Assembly: GCF_010906925.1 (NCBI RefSeq)
Contig: NZ_VTVE01000001.1
Coordinates: forward strand, 1,054,001-1,118,000
Direction of reading: 5' to 3'
Source of the DNA: Pseudobutyrivibrio xylanivorans
Lineage (GTDB): Bacteria > Bacillota > Clostridia > Lachnospirales > Lachnospiraceae
Length of the DNA: 64,000 nucleotides
Shown here: piece after piece, positions 8,629 to 16,676 of the stretch
Layout of the letters: each line of letters starts with the position of its first letter
How positions within the stretch are numbered: position 1 is the first letter of the stretch
Translations under genes and position numbers: made by a program
The notes under the pieces: model-generated
Databases searched by the model: none
What the model was told of the DNA's origin: nothing
The model's input: the letters and a program-made list of their open reading frames with translations, nothing else

Positions 8629-9933
8629 CTACTGTCTAGCATAGTAATCAGCAATAACGCCGTTTACTCTATTCATAAATCCATTAGCATCTACCTCTCC
8701 GGCAGCATATTCATAGAAACAGTAACAAAGTCCATCATCACTATTTCCACAGCCTTCTGGTAATTGCATCCAGTGCCAATTAGAAGTTTTATCAGCAGCT
8801 ATATAATCTGAAATTGTCTGAGCAAATGGATCATTAGCCACATACTTGCAATCTGTAAACGGGCTTACAAATCCTGCATTTTCAACAAGCATCTGCTGTC
8901 CTTTATCCTCAGAACACCACTGCAAGAATGCAAGTGCCTCTTCCACATTTCCTTCCTTTGGAACTGCCCACCATTGAGGTGCTGAGGTCATAATTGTGTC
9001 CATGCCATCTTCAAATGCATAAGGAACCATACCCACTTTAAAGCTTCCTGCCGCTTGGTACTGAGAAGAGAAATTTCCTGTTAAAGATGCACCAATCCAA
9101 GACCCCTGTGTAATGAACGCATACTTACCTGCAGCAAAATTTTCAACCTGCTGGTCATAAGTTCCTGTTGTTACAAATTCAGGATCTGAGTATTGATTAA
9201 ACATACCAATCATAGCTGCATAATCCATGAATCTAGAAGAATCAACTTTATTATTTTCAGCTAATCCATCAATATATGTGCTATCATCTCGTCCCAATCC
9301 GGAATCTAAATACGCGCCAAAAATATGGTTTCCTGCAGACCATCCCAAATCTTTTGGTTCTGCATAATATCCAACCACAGCTTTTAGTCCAAGAGCCTCT
9401 TTGTTTGCATCAACTTTTTCAAATGCTGATCTTAAGGCATCAGGCCCTGTTATAGAAGCTGGATCCACTCCGCATTTACTTAATATATCTGCATTGTATG
9501 CAAGTCCAATTGCCTCAGTTGTATATGGGAATCCAATTGTTCCATAATTTGCATCAACATAAGCTGCACTAGTACGGCTAGCCCAATCCTGATCACTCAT
9601 ATCAACAAGCAGACCTTCCCAGTTACCAAAGCCGGAAGCCTCGCAGGCTATGATATCTGGCATTTGATCTGATAGATAATATCCCTTGATAGTGGCTGAT
9701 GCATCAACGCCTGCCTGCACAGAAAGCACTGTAACCTCTACACCAGTTTCTGCAGTATAGGCTGCAGCTAATTCTTCAATCTGAGTATTAACCTCACTTT
9801 TTACATTAAACAATGTAATGTGTTTCTCAGAATTATCCTGGGCAGCCTCTTTAGCTCCTCCTGATTTCTTGCATCCAGCAAAAAGTCCACATACTAATAT
9901 TAGCGATAAAAATAATACGTAAAATCTTTTCAT
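8629..9933 (-). CDS. Extracellular solute-binding lipoprotein (family 1 type)
   Basis: This is a carbohydrate-type ABC solute-binding protein of about 434 residues. I chose ATG at 9933 because it gives a standard lipoprotein signal (MKRFYVLFLS... with lipobox LFAGC, Cys21) and has GGAGGGG seven bases upstream; the frame is open 35 codons further. The mature part has the family-1 pattern, with the hinge-region SAPQWWAVPKEGNVEEALAFL near residue 300. No permease or ATPase gene is next to it. It is instead followed by a chemoreceptor, so a sensory rather than transport role is likely. A sugar ligand is plausible but not shown. Confidence 0.88.
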   Translation of the reverse strand: MKRFYVLFLSLILVCGLFAGCKKSGGAKEAAQDNSEKHITLFNVKSEVNTQIEELAAAYTAETGVEVTVLSVQAGVDASATIKGYYLSDQMPDIIACEASGFGNWEGLLVDMSDQDWASRTSAAYVDANYGTIGFPYTTEAIGLAYNADILSKCGVDPASITGPDALRSAFEKVDANKEALGLKAVVGYYAEPKDLGWSAGNHIFGAYLDSGLGRDDSTYIDGLAENNKVDSSRFMDYAAMIGMFNQYSDPEFVTTGTYDQQVENFAAGKYAFITQGSWIGASLTGNFSSQYQAAGSFKVGMVPYAFEDGMDTIMTSAPQWWAVPKEGNVEEALAFLQWCSEDKGQQMLVENAGFVSPFTDCKYVANDPFAQTISDYIAADKTSNWHWMQLPEGCGNSDDGLCYCFYEYAAGEVDANGFMNRVNGVIADYYARQ

Positions 9934-10105
9934 GAATGTCCCCTCCAATACATATCTATATCTGCTAAAACTATAAAAGCAGTTAGAATTATCTAATATA
10001 GATTTTACAAGACCCTCGTTCTTTAGTTGTGAAGACATTCAAAGATATCTGTGAATAAATTGAGAATTTTGTTGATGTGTGGATAAAGTGATAGTTTGTA
10101 GCAAA

Positions 10106-10139
10106 TAAAAAAGAACCCCGCTTAAAAAGCGAAGTTCTT
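10106..10139 (-). terminator. Terminator after the AICAR transformylase gene
   Basis: On the minus strand AAGAACTTCGCTT pairs with AAGCGGGGTTCTT (two G-U pairs) around a 3-base loop and is followed by TTTTTTATTTG. It lies 12 bases past the stop codon. Confidence 0.88.
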
Positions 10140-10150
10140 ATAAATTAATT

Positions 10151-11329
10151 TTAGTGATGGAATAATCTAAGACCTGTGAAACTCATAACCATTCCATATT
10201 TGTTACAAGTCTCGATAACATTGTCATCTCTAACAGAGCCACCTGGCTGTGCAACATACTGTACACCAGACTTGTGAGCACGCTCAATATTGTCACCGAA
10301 TGGGAAGAATGCATCAGAACCTACAGAAACTCCTGTAAGCTTATCAAGCCAAGCACGCTTCTCAGCTTTTGTGAACTCTGATGGACGAGTCTTAAATGTC
10401 TTGGCCCATACATCATCACCGATAACATCCTCAAACTCATCACCAATGTAAAGGTCGATAGCATTGTCTCTATCAGCTCTCTTAATTCCATCAACAAAAT
10501 CAAGGCCAAGAACCTTTGGAGACTGACGAAGCCACCAGTTGTCAGCTTTCTGTCCAGCAAGACGAGTACAGTGAATTCTAGACTGCTGTCCAGCACCGAT
10601 ACCAATTGCCTGGCCATCCTTTACATAGCAAACTGAATTTGACTGTGTATACTTAAGAGTAATCATTGCAATTGCAAGATCAATCTTAGCCTGTTCTGGA
10701 AGATCCTTGTTCTCAGTAACAATATTAGCAAAGAAATCATCATTGATAACAAGCTCGTTTCTACCCTGCTCAAATGTGATACCAAATACTTCCTTTCTCT
10801 CAAGCTGCTTTGGAACATAATTTGGATCAATTTTGATTACTGCGTAGTTGCCGTTCTTTTTAGCCTTTAAAATCTCAAGTGCCTCAGGCTCATATCCAGG
10901 AGCGATAACACCGTCAGAAACCTCACGCTTAATAAGCTTTGCTGTAGCAACATCACAAACATCTGAAAGGGAAATAAAATCACCAAATGAAGACATTCTA
11001 TCAGCGCCTCTAGCTCTAGCATAAGCATTAGCAAGTGGAGTAAACTCCATATCAAGGTCATCGCACCAGTAAATCTTGCGCTCTACATCTGAAAGAGGAA
11101 GTCCCACAGCTGCGCCAGCTGGTGATACATGCTTAAATGAAGTTGCAGCTGCAAGACCTGTAGCCTTCTTAAGCTCTGAAACAAGCTGCCAGCCGTTAAA
11201 CGCATCTAAAAAATTGATGTAACCTGGCTTGCCAGATAAAACTTCGATTGGAAGGTCGCCTTCTTCCATATAGATTCTACTTGGCTTCTGATTTGGGTTA
11301 CAGCCATACTTTAACTCTAATTCTTTCAT
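10151..11329 (-). CDS. purH: Stand-alone AICAR formyltransferase (PurH C-terminal domain only)
   Basis: It transfers a formyl group from 10-formyl-THF to AICAR, giving FAICAR in purine synthesis. The 392 residues match only the transformylase half of PurH; the ~200-residue N-terminal IMP cyclohydrolase domain is absent. Recognisable motifs are KYGCNPNQ at 7-14, [14 protein letters not shown] near 63-76 (containing the Lys-His catalytic pair), [13 protein letters not shown] near 225, and the C-terminal [10 protein letters not shown]. The missing cyclohydrolase activity is supplied by purO directly upstream on the same strand. The 188 bases between them contain a structured repeat. Confidence 0.93.
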   Translation of the reverse strand: MKELELKYGCNPNQKPSRIYMEEGDLPIEVLSGKPGYINFLDAFNGWQLVSELKKATGLAAATSFKHVSPAGAAVGLPLSDVERKIYWCDDLDMEFTPLANAYARARGADRMSSFGDFISLSDVCDVATAKLIKREVSDGVIAPGYEPEALEILKAKKNGNYAVIKIDPNYVPKQLERKEVFGITFEQGRNELVINDDFFANIVTENKDLPEQAKIDLAIAMITLKYTQSNSVCYVKDGQAIGIGAGQQSRIHCTRLAGQKADNWWLRQSPKVLGLDFVDGIKRADRDNAIDLYIGDEFEDVIGDDVWAKTFKTRPSEFTKAEKRAWLDKLTGVSVGSDAFFPFGDNIERAHKSGVQYVAQPGGSVRDDNVIETCNKYGMVMSFTGLRLFHH

Positions 11330-11342
11330 AATTCTCCAATCC

Positions 11343-11429
11343 AGCCAGTTACGCTCTCAATCCTATGATATTGCCTACAGTCACTACATGTTCCTTACGG
11401 CAACACATAGAGATTGATAGCTACTGGCT
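11343..11429 (-). repeat. Structured hairpin repeat, copy A
   Basis: On the minus strand an 87-base hairpin has a 7-pair base (AGCCAGT/ACTGGCT), an asymmetric internal loop (AGCTA opposite GAGCGTA), a second stem TCAATC/GATTGA, a bulged T, then CTATG/CATAG and a variable apex. The same architecture recurs at 42102-42186 and 49920-50004 with compensatory base changes. It lies between purO and the AICAR transformylase gene, sense to both. Confidence 0.7.
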
Positions 11430-11466
11430 TAATATAAATCTTACATTATGTCTTACTACATAATTC

Positions 11467-11486
11467 CATCACGCTCTCAAGCCTTG
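11467..11486 (-). repeat. Degenerate half copy of the hairpin repeat
   Basis: On the minus strand CCAAGGCTTGAGAGCGTGATGG matches the 3' half of the hairpin family (consensus AGGMTTGAGAGCGTAACTGG). No good matching 5' arm is found upstream, towards the purO stop codon, so it looks like a decayed second copy. Confidence 0.4.
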
Positions 11487-11517
11487 GATATTGTTCCACT
11501 CGGCTAACACGTCATCT

Positions 11518-12231
11518 CTATTTATTCTTATTAATAATTCTTGTTTCGTACATGCCTGTAGCGATATCGATATATCTTACGAAAAGAGATACTTTGTTAT
11601 CCTCGTTGAGGTTTGTCCAAATCATATTGGTAAACTCATCGATATCTCCTGAAATTTCAACTGGAGTTGGCTCGCCTTCGTATGAAGGAAGTGGATTTCC
11701 ATCATTCATATATGTGTGAATAAAACGGCCTGAACCAGCCTTAGGATTAGAATAATCAAAGGTGTATCTGTTACATGAATCAGCGTCACCCATGTTAGAT
11801 TTAAGAATAGACATTAAATAAGAAAACTCACCGTTTTCAACGTGAAGAAGACCTGAAATACGAGGTGTGTAATTAGGACCATCTGGCTCAAACTCGCGTC
11901 TGCGAAGTGTCTGCTCAAATGTCTCACCTGACTTCATATAATCATAAATAGTATCAGTCTGATCACCGTTTGTGACAATTGTGTCATTACCAAGCACGCG
12001 TACAGGCGCATAAATGATAAGACTAGGGTCGGTAAGCTTTGATGGGTCAAAGGCCTGTGTTCTAATGCCCTCACCATCCTCTACGAATACTCTGTTTCTC
12101 GAATTCTCAGAACGTCCCATAATAAAATAGGCAGCGACAGCCTTGGTACCATCTGATGATCTACCAATGACAATGCCTCTGCCCGGATAACTGGTTTCTG
12201 ATAATTCTCTTGCTAAAGATTTTACTACCAT
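11518..12231 (-). CDS. purO: IMP cyclohydrolase, PurO type
   Basis: PurO closes the ring of FAICAR to give IMP, the last step of de novo purine synthesis. The 237-residue protein resembles the archaeal-type cyclohydrolase family rather than the PurH N-terminal domain. It shows YPGRGIVIGRSSDG near residues 15-28, YFIMGRSENSRNR at 35-47, and a central PNYTPRISG near 137. AAGGAGG lies five bases before the ATG. It has its own promoter at 12264-12292 and pairs with the AICAR transformylase gene downstream to reconstitute PurH activity from two polypeptides. Confidence 0.88.
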   Translation of the reverse strand: MVVKSLARELSETSYPGRGIVIGRSSDGTKAVAAYFIMGRSENSRNRVFVEDGEGIRTQAFDPSKLTDPSLIIYAPVRVLGNDTIVTNGDQTDTIYDYMKSGETFEQTLRRREFEPDGPNYTPRISGLLHVENGEFSYLMSILKSNMGDADSCNRYTFDYSNPKAGSGRFIHTYMNDGNPLPSYEGEPTPVEISGDIDEFTNMIWTNLNEDNKVSLFVRYIDIATGMYETRIINKNK

Positions 12232-12263
12232 GGGTTCCTCCTTAATTACATTTTCCGCACAAA

Positions 12264-12292
12264 ATTATAACCGAACCCATGAAATAAGTCCA
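12264..12292 (-). promoter_or_regulatory. Predicted sigma-A promoter for purO
   Basis: On the minus strand TATAAT (12264-12269) is preceded by TGGACT (12287-12292) with 17-base spacing. It lies between the terminator of the upstream gene and the purO start. No purine-riboswitch-like structure fits in the short leader. Confidence 0.6.
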
Positions 12293-12296
12293 CATA

Positions 12297-12327
12297 AAAA
12301 TCCCCCGGTTAATAATCTAACCAGGGG
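12297..12327 (-). terminator. Terminator after the FliD-like gene
   Basis: On the minus strand CCCCTGGTTA pairs with TAACCGGGGG (one mismatch) around a 6-base loop and is followed by ATTTTTATG. Confidence 0.88.
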
Positions 12328-12351
12328 AATAAATGCTAACTTCCAAAATAT

Positions 12352-13122
12352 CTATGTAGTTTCATTAAATTTTCTAATTACGTCATCTGCAGAAATTGCA
12401 TATGAACCTTGGTCTGTATATGACTTCTTGCCAGTAATACTTGCAAGTTCATTGCTTGCGTATGAATTAGCCATTGATGCCTTGGTTGCTACCTGATATG
12501 CATAGCTTCCTGTTCCATTAAACAAATCCTTAGCATAAGTCATGTTAGCCTTATTCTTGAAGAAATCCTCATCGATGTTAAGATGATTTGCAGTATCAAT
12601 TGAAATACCTACCTTACCAAGAGTATTAACGGCCTTGGCACTTGTAGTAACCATTGAAGCAAGCTGAGTCAATACGCCTGTACCCTCAGCATTCTTTCCT
12701 ATATCAACAAGGGAATTATACGCCTTAATATAGTCATTAACAGCGTTATATATTTTATCCTTGTCGTAATCAGATGTTACCTTGCCATCTTCATCTTTGG
12801 TCTCTACCTTGTTCCAAATAGAATCCTTGCCTTTAGACAAGAGCTTATCTGTAGCCTTATTTAAAGCTGCAGATTCATTTCTAATCTGACCTAAATTACC
12901 AGTCTCTGCTTTTGATTTCTTTGAACCTTCACTCTTTAAATTTCCATCAGAATCATATTTGGCATAATAAGACTTAATCAACTTCCCATAGGAACCTGAT
13001 CTAAGCTGAGACAAACTACCAATGGAACCTTCCAAACCGCCAAAAATAGTGTTGGAATTAGAAGAACTTCCTCCAAAAAGTGAATAAAAAGAATTGTTAT
13101 TTGAATTAATATTTAGAGACAT
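12352..13122 (-). CDS. Small protein with FliD C-terminal-like region, function unknown
   Basis: The protein has 256 residues if translation starts at ATG 13122, which has AAAGGAG eight bases upstream; the frame is open for 40 more codons. The N-terminus is Asn/Ser/Gly rich. From about residue 120, the pattern YNAVNDYIKAYNSLVDIGKN, then VGISIDTANHLNIDEDFF and a closing helix, resembles the C-terminal helical D0/D1 part of the flagellar cap FliD. There is no FliD-type beta-rich D2/D3 domain and no signal peptide, so it may be exported by the flagellar system. I cannot assign a function. It has its own terminator and follows hisF. Confidence 0.6.
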   Translation of the reverse strand: MSLNINSNNNSFYSLFGGSSSNSNTIFGGLEGSIGSLSQLRSGSYGKLIKSYYAKYDSDGNLKSEGSKKSKAETGNLGQIRNESAALNKATDKLLSKGKDSIWNKVETKDEDGKVTSDYDKDKIYNAVNDYIKAYNSLVDIGKNAEGTGVLTQLASMVTTSAKAVNTLGKVGISIDTANHLNIDEDFFKNKANMTYAKDLFNGTGSYAYQVATKASMANSYASNELASITGKKSYTDQGSYAISADDVIRKFNETT

Positions 13123-13250
13123 ATACATCACTCCTTTGACAATAAAACCTCGAACTTCCCTGTTCCTTATGTCTATTAACCCACTTTTGTTTATACTTGT
13201 AATTATAATACTATATATTTGTGTTGAAACTGTTATGCTCAAATCAACAT

Positions 13251-14012
13251 CTACAAGCGTACTGGTACATTATTCTCACGTAAGTATGCCTTTAAATCAT
13301 TAATCTCAAGCTCCTTATAGTGGAACAATGAAGCTGCAAGAGCCGCCTCAGCACCACCTACTGTAAGAGCCTCTAGGAAATGTTTCTTTTCTCCTGCACC
13401 ACCTGAAGCAATAACTGGAATATTTACAGATGAAGAAATCGCCTTGGTCAATTCCAAATCAAATCCTGCCTTTGTACCATCCTGATCCATAGATGTAAGA
13501 AGAATCTCTCCTGCTCCAAGCTTCTCGCACTTTATAGCCCACTCCACTGCGTCAATACCGCAATCCAAGCGTCCGCCATGTTTAAAAATATTAAATCCAC
13601 TTCCATCAGCACGCTTTTTAGCATCGATAGCAACCACAACGCACTGGCTGCCAAACTTGTCTGCAGCATCTGAAATAAGTCTAGGATTATCTATAGCTGC
13701 TGAGTTAACTGAAATCTTGTCAGCTCCCTCTCTAAGTAGTGCCTTGAAATCATCAACAGTGCGAATTCCGCCACCAACAGTAAATGGAATAAATACCTGC
13801 TCAGCCACACGACGAACCATATCTACAACTGTATTTCTATGGTCAGAAGATGCTGTAATATCAAGAAATACTACCTCGTCTGCTCCAGCCTTATCGTATG
13901 CTGCAGCAATTTCAACAGGATCACCTGCATCTCTTAAATCAACAAAATTAACGCCCTTTACAACACGCCCATCTTTTACATCCAAACATGGGATAATTCT
14001 TTTTGTAAACAT
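13251..14012 (-). CDS. hisF: Imidazole glycerol phosphate synthase subunit HisF
   Basis: HisF is the cyclase half of the HisF-HisH complex, converting PRFAR and ammonia to imidazole glycerol phosphate and AICAR in histidine synthesis. The 253-residue TIM barrel is full length, with the catalytic Asp in [15 protein letters not shown] (Asp11) and the second in VVVAIDAKK (near 130), plus the phosphate-binding VGGGIRT and ASGGAG loops. It follows hisH by 16 bases. No other his genes are in the window. Its by-product AICAR feeds the purine genes located just downstream. Confidence 0.97.
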   Translation of the reverse strand: MFTKRIIPCLDVKDGRVVKGVNFVDLRDAGDPVEIAAAYDKAGADEVVFLDITASSDHRNTVVDMVRRVAEQVFIPFTVGGGIRTVDDFKALLREGADKISVNSAAIDNPRLISDAADKFGSQCVVVAIDAKKRADGSGFNIFKHGGRLDCGIDAVEWAIKCEKLGAGEILLTSMDQDGTKAGFDLELTKAISSSVNIPVIASGGAGEKKHFLEALTVGGAEAALAASLFHYKELEINDLKAYLRENNVPVRL

Positions 14013-14028
14013 ATTAACACCTCAACCT

Positions 14029-14634
14029 TTAAACATTGGCAAAATTCTTAAGTATCTGAAGTCCAACAGCTGAGGACTTTTCTGGATGGAACTGACAAGC
14101 AAAGACATTATCTTTTTCAACTGAAGCATGTATATGACAGCCGTACTCAGTTGTAGCCTTAACTATAGAAGGGTCAGCAGCCTCCAAATAATATGAATGA
14201 ACGAAATAAACAAATGAGCCCTCATCAATTCCCTTAAATAGACGGCCTTCATTTGGAAAATCAAGAGAATTCCAGCCAATGTGAGGAACCTTGATTCCCT
14301 CTCCATCAGGGATTCTTTTAACCACGCCATCCAAGAGATGAAGTCCCTCAACACCAGGTGACTCTTCTGAGGAATCAAATAAAAGCTGAAGGCCAAGGCA
14401 AATACCTATAAATGGCTTGCCACTAGCAACAAACTCTTCAATAGCCTTATCAAGCTCATATTTCTTTAAATGTCCCATAGCATCAGCAAAAGAGCCAACC
14501 CCTGGAAGAACCAGTCTGTCAGCTCTTTCAATTACACTAAAATCCCTGGTGAGGATAGTTTCCTCACCAAGGATTTTAAATGCTTTTTCTACACTTTTAA
14601 TATTTCCTGCATCATAATCTAGTATTGCTATCAT
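14029..14634 (-). CDS. hisH: Imidazole glycerol phosphate synthase subunit HisH
   Basis: HisH is the class I glutamine amidotransferase that supplies ammonia to HisF. The 201 residues show the nucleophile Cys in FIGICLGLQLLF (near residue 80), the oxyanion PGVGSF loop near 50, and His/Glu of the triad in CQFHPEKSS near 180. Its ATG overlaps the stop codon of the upstream 656-residue membrane protein (ATGA), so translation of the two is coupled. This physical coupling of a histidine gene to an unrelated membrane protein is unusual. Confidence 0.97.
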   Translation of the reverse strand: MIAILDYDAGNIKSVEKAFKILGEETILTRDFSVIERADRLVLPGVGSFADAMGHLKKYELDKAIEEFVASGKPFIGICLGLQLLFDSSEESPGVEGLHLLDGVVKRIPDGEGIKVPHIGWNSLDFPNEGRLFKGIDEGSFVYFVHSYYLEAADPSIVKATTEYGCHIHASVEKDNVFACQFHPEKSSAVGLQILKNFANV

Positions 14635-16601
14635 AAATCCGGTAACCCTAAGCCTCTCAGCACCTTTCTAAGTTCTATAGTATAGTAATGTCTGTTAGGC
14701 TGTTTATAAATCTCAAGGGCCTGTTCAGCAGTCAATCCAAAATTGTCTGCAAGCTCCTGAATAAGCTTTTCTCCGTATGCATCGTACTGCTCGGAAATGC
14801 CATATTCAACAGCATTATCCTTGTACTTGTCATAACGACCAACGCCCTTTATAAGTGAATCCAACGCGTAATTGTACTGCTTGTACATAATAAATGTATC
14901 GAATTCATCCTGACACTGCTGTAAATCAGCAAGAGTACGCGCTTGATTTCTCATGAGGATAACTTCTTCGTCATCCATAGGGAAACCATTAAGCTTTTCG
15001 TATGCTGAAATATAATTGCCAGCAGCAAAGTCATCTTTGGCCTCTGCCATGTGACGTTTCAAGCCTGTAAAAGTCATTCCAACCATTACTACACTAATTA
15101 TTGATATAGATAATACCAAAAATGTTGCAATAATGGAAATAGGAATTTTAGGAGAATTATCTGGCTCCTTTGGCTTTTTCTCTTTTTTAGGTTTTGGCTC
15201 TTTCTTAGGTTTTTCCTTTTTGTCGCCCTTTTCCTTAGCTTTCTCCTTTTTAGCAGCTTCCTTAGCCTTTTTCTTTTCTTCCTTTTCTCGCTTCTTTTTG
15301 GCCTTAGGGTCCTCTGCGCCACCCTCAGGAATTATAGGATTACCATCTTCATCATAGGTAATCTCAACAGTAGAGGAAGTAGCTGCAGCGGCCTCCATCT
15401 CTGCTATTTCATCCTCATCTGGAGCTCCAAAAATAAGAAGTGCTAACTTCTGTAAAAATGGATTTGATGTTTTCTCACCCTTTTTCTTTTTCTCTTTTTT
15501 CTTCTTATCTTTTTTGCCTTTTTTACCGCCATTATCAGCAGGTTCATCCGCAGATGCTTCTGCCGACTCATCAATTTCAGCGCCCTCAGCAGCACCTTCT
15601 TCGTCGCCACTTAAAAGGGATTGAATATCAAGAAGATCTTCGTCATCTCCATCTAGAAGATTCTCCAAATCCATATCATCTTCGCCAGAAAGATTAGGCT
15701 CCTCTCCGTCTCCATAAAGAGCCTCATCTAAAGCATCCATCTCATCTGGTAAAAACTCCTTAAGTGAATCATCAAGAGGCTCCTCCTCAACATCAGAGGT
15801 AGCATCATCAAGTGAAAATCCAAAGTCGTCTTCGTCAGAAGATTCCTCAGATTCTAGTTCAAGGCCACCTAAATCAGATTCCTCTTCTGTCGAATCCTCA
15901 GTCATAAACTCTGACAAGTCTATTTCGTCATCATCTGCTAATTTAATTGGCTCGTCTCCAGCTAAATCTACTCCGTCCAAAGAGCCCTCTTCAGCCTCTG
16001 AACCATTATCCGAATCAGCCGGTTCCTCAGAGTCATCCGCATTCATAAGTGCCTCTAAATCAAATCCGCCAATCATAGAATCATCAGCACTATCATCAGT
16101 AGAATCATCCGCTGATGAAGCCTCAGTTTCTTCTGCTATTGTGTCGTAATTAGATACAGCATCATCTTCATCCATCTGCTTATGGGCATCTGATACGACT
16201 GTTTTTATATTATCAAGGAGTGCTCCAACCACATTTTCCGATTCAGGTATCTGTCCTGTCTCCTGGAAAATACGCTCCTCCTCATCTATTTCCTGTTCAA
16301 AATCACTTATAAATGAATCGGCATCATCAACACCTAATTCTTCCTCAAATTGGCGCAAAAAATCCTCCTCAGATAATACTTTTCTGAGGTAAGGATGGGA
16401 ACTCTTAGGCTTCATGTCCTCAAGGGCACTGGCATCTATTCCCGTAGCAGTAAAGAAATCCTCCTCTGGTGCAACAGCTTTACGGCTTTCCAAAATCTTT
16501 TGGTTAGTGCTTGTAACTCTCTCTTGCACCTCATCTGCATCAGTCTTTGCTTTATTTATTGAATTTAATAGTCCATCAAGGTAGTCTTCTGACTGAGACA
16601 T
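14631..16601 (-). CDS. Large charge-polarised single-pass membrane protein, function unknown
   Basis: The start at ATG 16601 has GGGAGG seven bases upstream; a TTG five codons earlier overlaps that site and is unlikely. The 656-residue product begins MSQSEDYLDGLLNSINKAK. Residues ~90-360 are extremely acidic (Asp/Glu/Ser repeats), ~365-500 are Lys/Glu-rich with runs of lysine, and one hydrophobic segment near 497-520 (IPISIIATFLVLSISIISVV) leads to a ~135-residue helical C-terminal domain predicted outside the membrane. No catalytic motif is seen. It is followed by hisH-hisF in overlap and preceded by cheV with a terminator between. A scaffold role is only a guess. Confidence 0.75.
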   Translation of the reverse strand: MSQSEDYLDGLLNSINKAKTDADEVQERVTSTNQKILESRKAVAPEEDFFTATGIDASALEDMKPKSSHPYLRKVLSEEDFLRQFEEELGVDDADSFISDFEQEIDEEERIFQETGQIPESENVVGALLDNIKTVVSDAHKQMDEDDAVSNYDTIAEETEASSADDSTDDSADDSMIGGFDLEALMNADDSEEPADSDNGSEAEEGSLDGVDLAGDEPIKLADDDEIDLSEFMTEDSTEEESDLGGLELESEESSDEDDFGFSLDDATSDVEEEPLDDSLKEFLPDEMDALDEALYGDGEEPNLSGEDDMDLENLLDGDDEDLLDIQSLLSGDEEGAAEGAEIDESAEASADEPADNGGKKGKKDKKKKEKKKKGEKTSNPFLQKLALLIFGAPDEDEIAEMEAAAATSSTVEITYDEDGNPIIPEGGAEDPKAKKKREKEEKKKAKEAAKKEKAKEKGDKKEKPKKEPKPKKEKKPKEPDNSPKIPISIIATFLVLSISIISVVMVGMTFTGLKRHMAEAKDDFAAGNYISAYEKLNGFPMDDEEVILMRNQARTLADLQQCQDEFDTFIMYKQYNYALDSLIKGVGRYDKYKDNAVEYGISEQYDAYGEKLIQELADNFGLTAEQALEIYKQPNRHYYTIELRKVLRGLGLPDL

Positions 16602-16637
16602 AATATATCCTCCCAAAACAAGGATTTTGTTTATTTA

Positions 16638-16665
16638 AAATAAGGGGTATGCTTGGCATACCCCT
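16638..16665 (-). terminator. Terminator after cheV
   Basis: The inverted repeat AGGGGTATGC/GCATACCCCT with a 3-base loop is followed on the minus strand by TATTTTAAATAAAC. It lies 12 bases after the cheV stop codon. Confidence 0.88.
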
Positions 16666-16676
16666 GAGAAATTAAA

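Noticed and set aside
11330-11517. Purine riboswitch in the purO / AICAR transformylase gap
   Set aside because: The fold is a single long hairpin with an internal loop, not the purine three-way junction, and the same hairpin occurs by ruvX and after a membrane-protein gene, so it is not purine specific.
15098-15697. Open frames of 74-85 codons inside the lysine/acidic region of the 656-residue gene
   Set aside because: They arise from low-complexity AAG/GAA and GAT/GAA repeats read in other frames; no start signals.
14631-16616. TTG start codons giving five or three extra residues for the 656-residue protein and the histidine kinase
   Set aside because: For the membrane protein the TTG overlaps the ribosome binding site used by the ATG. 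For the kinase at 18479-19990 the ATG is preferred, though less certain.
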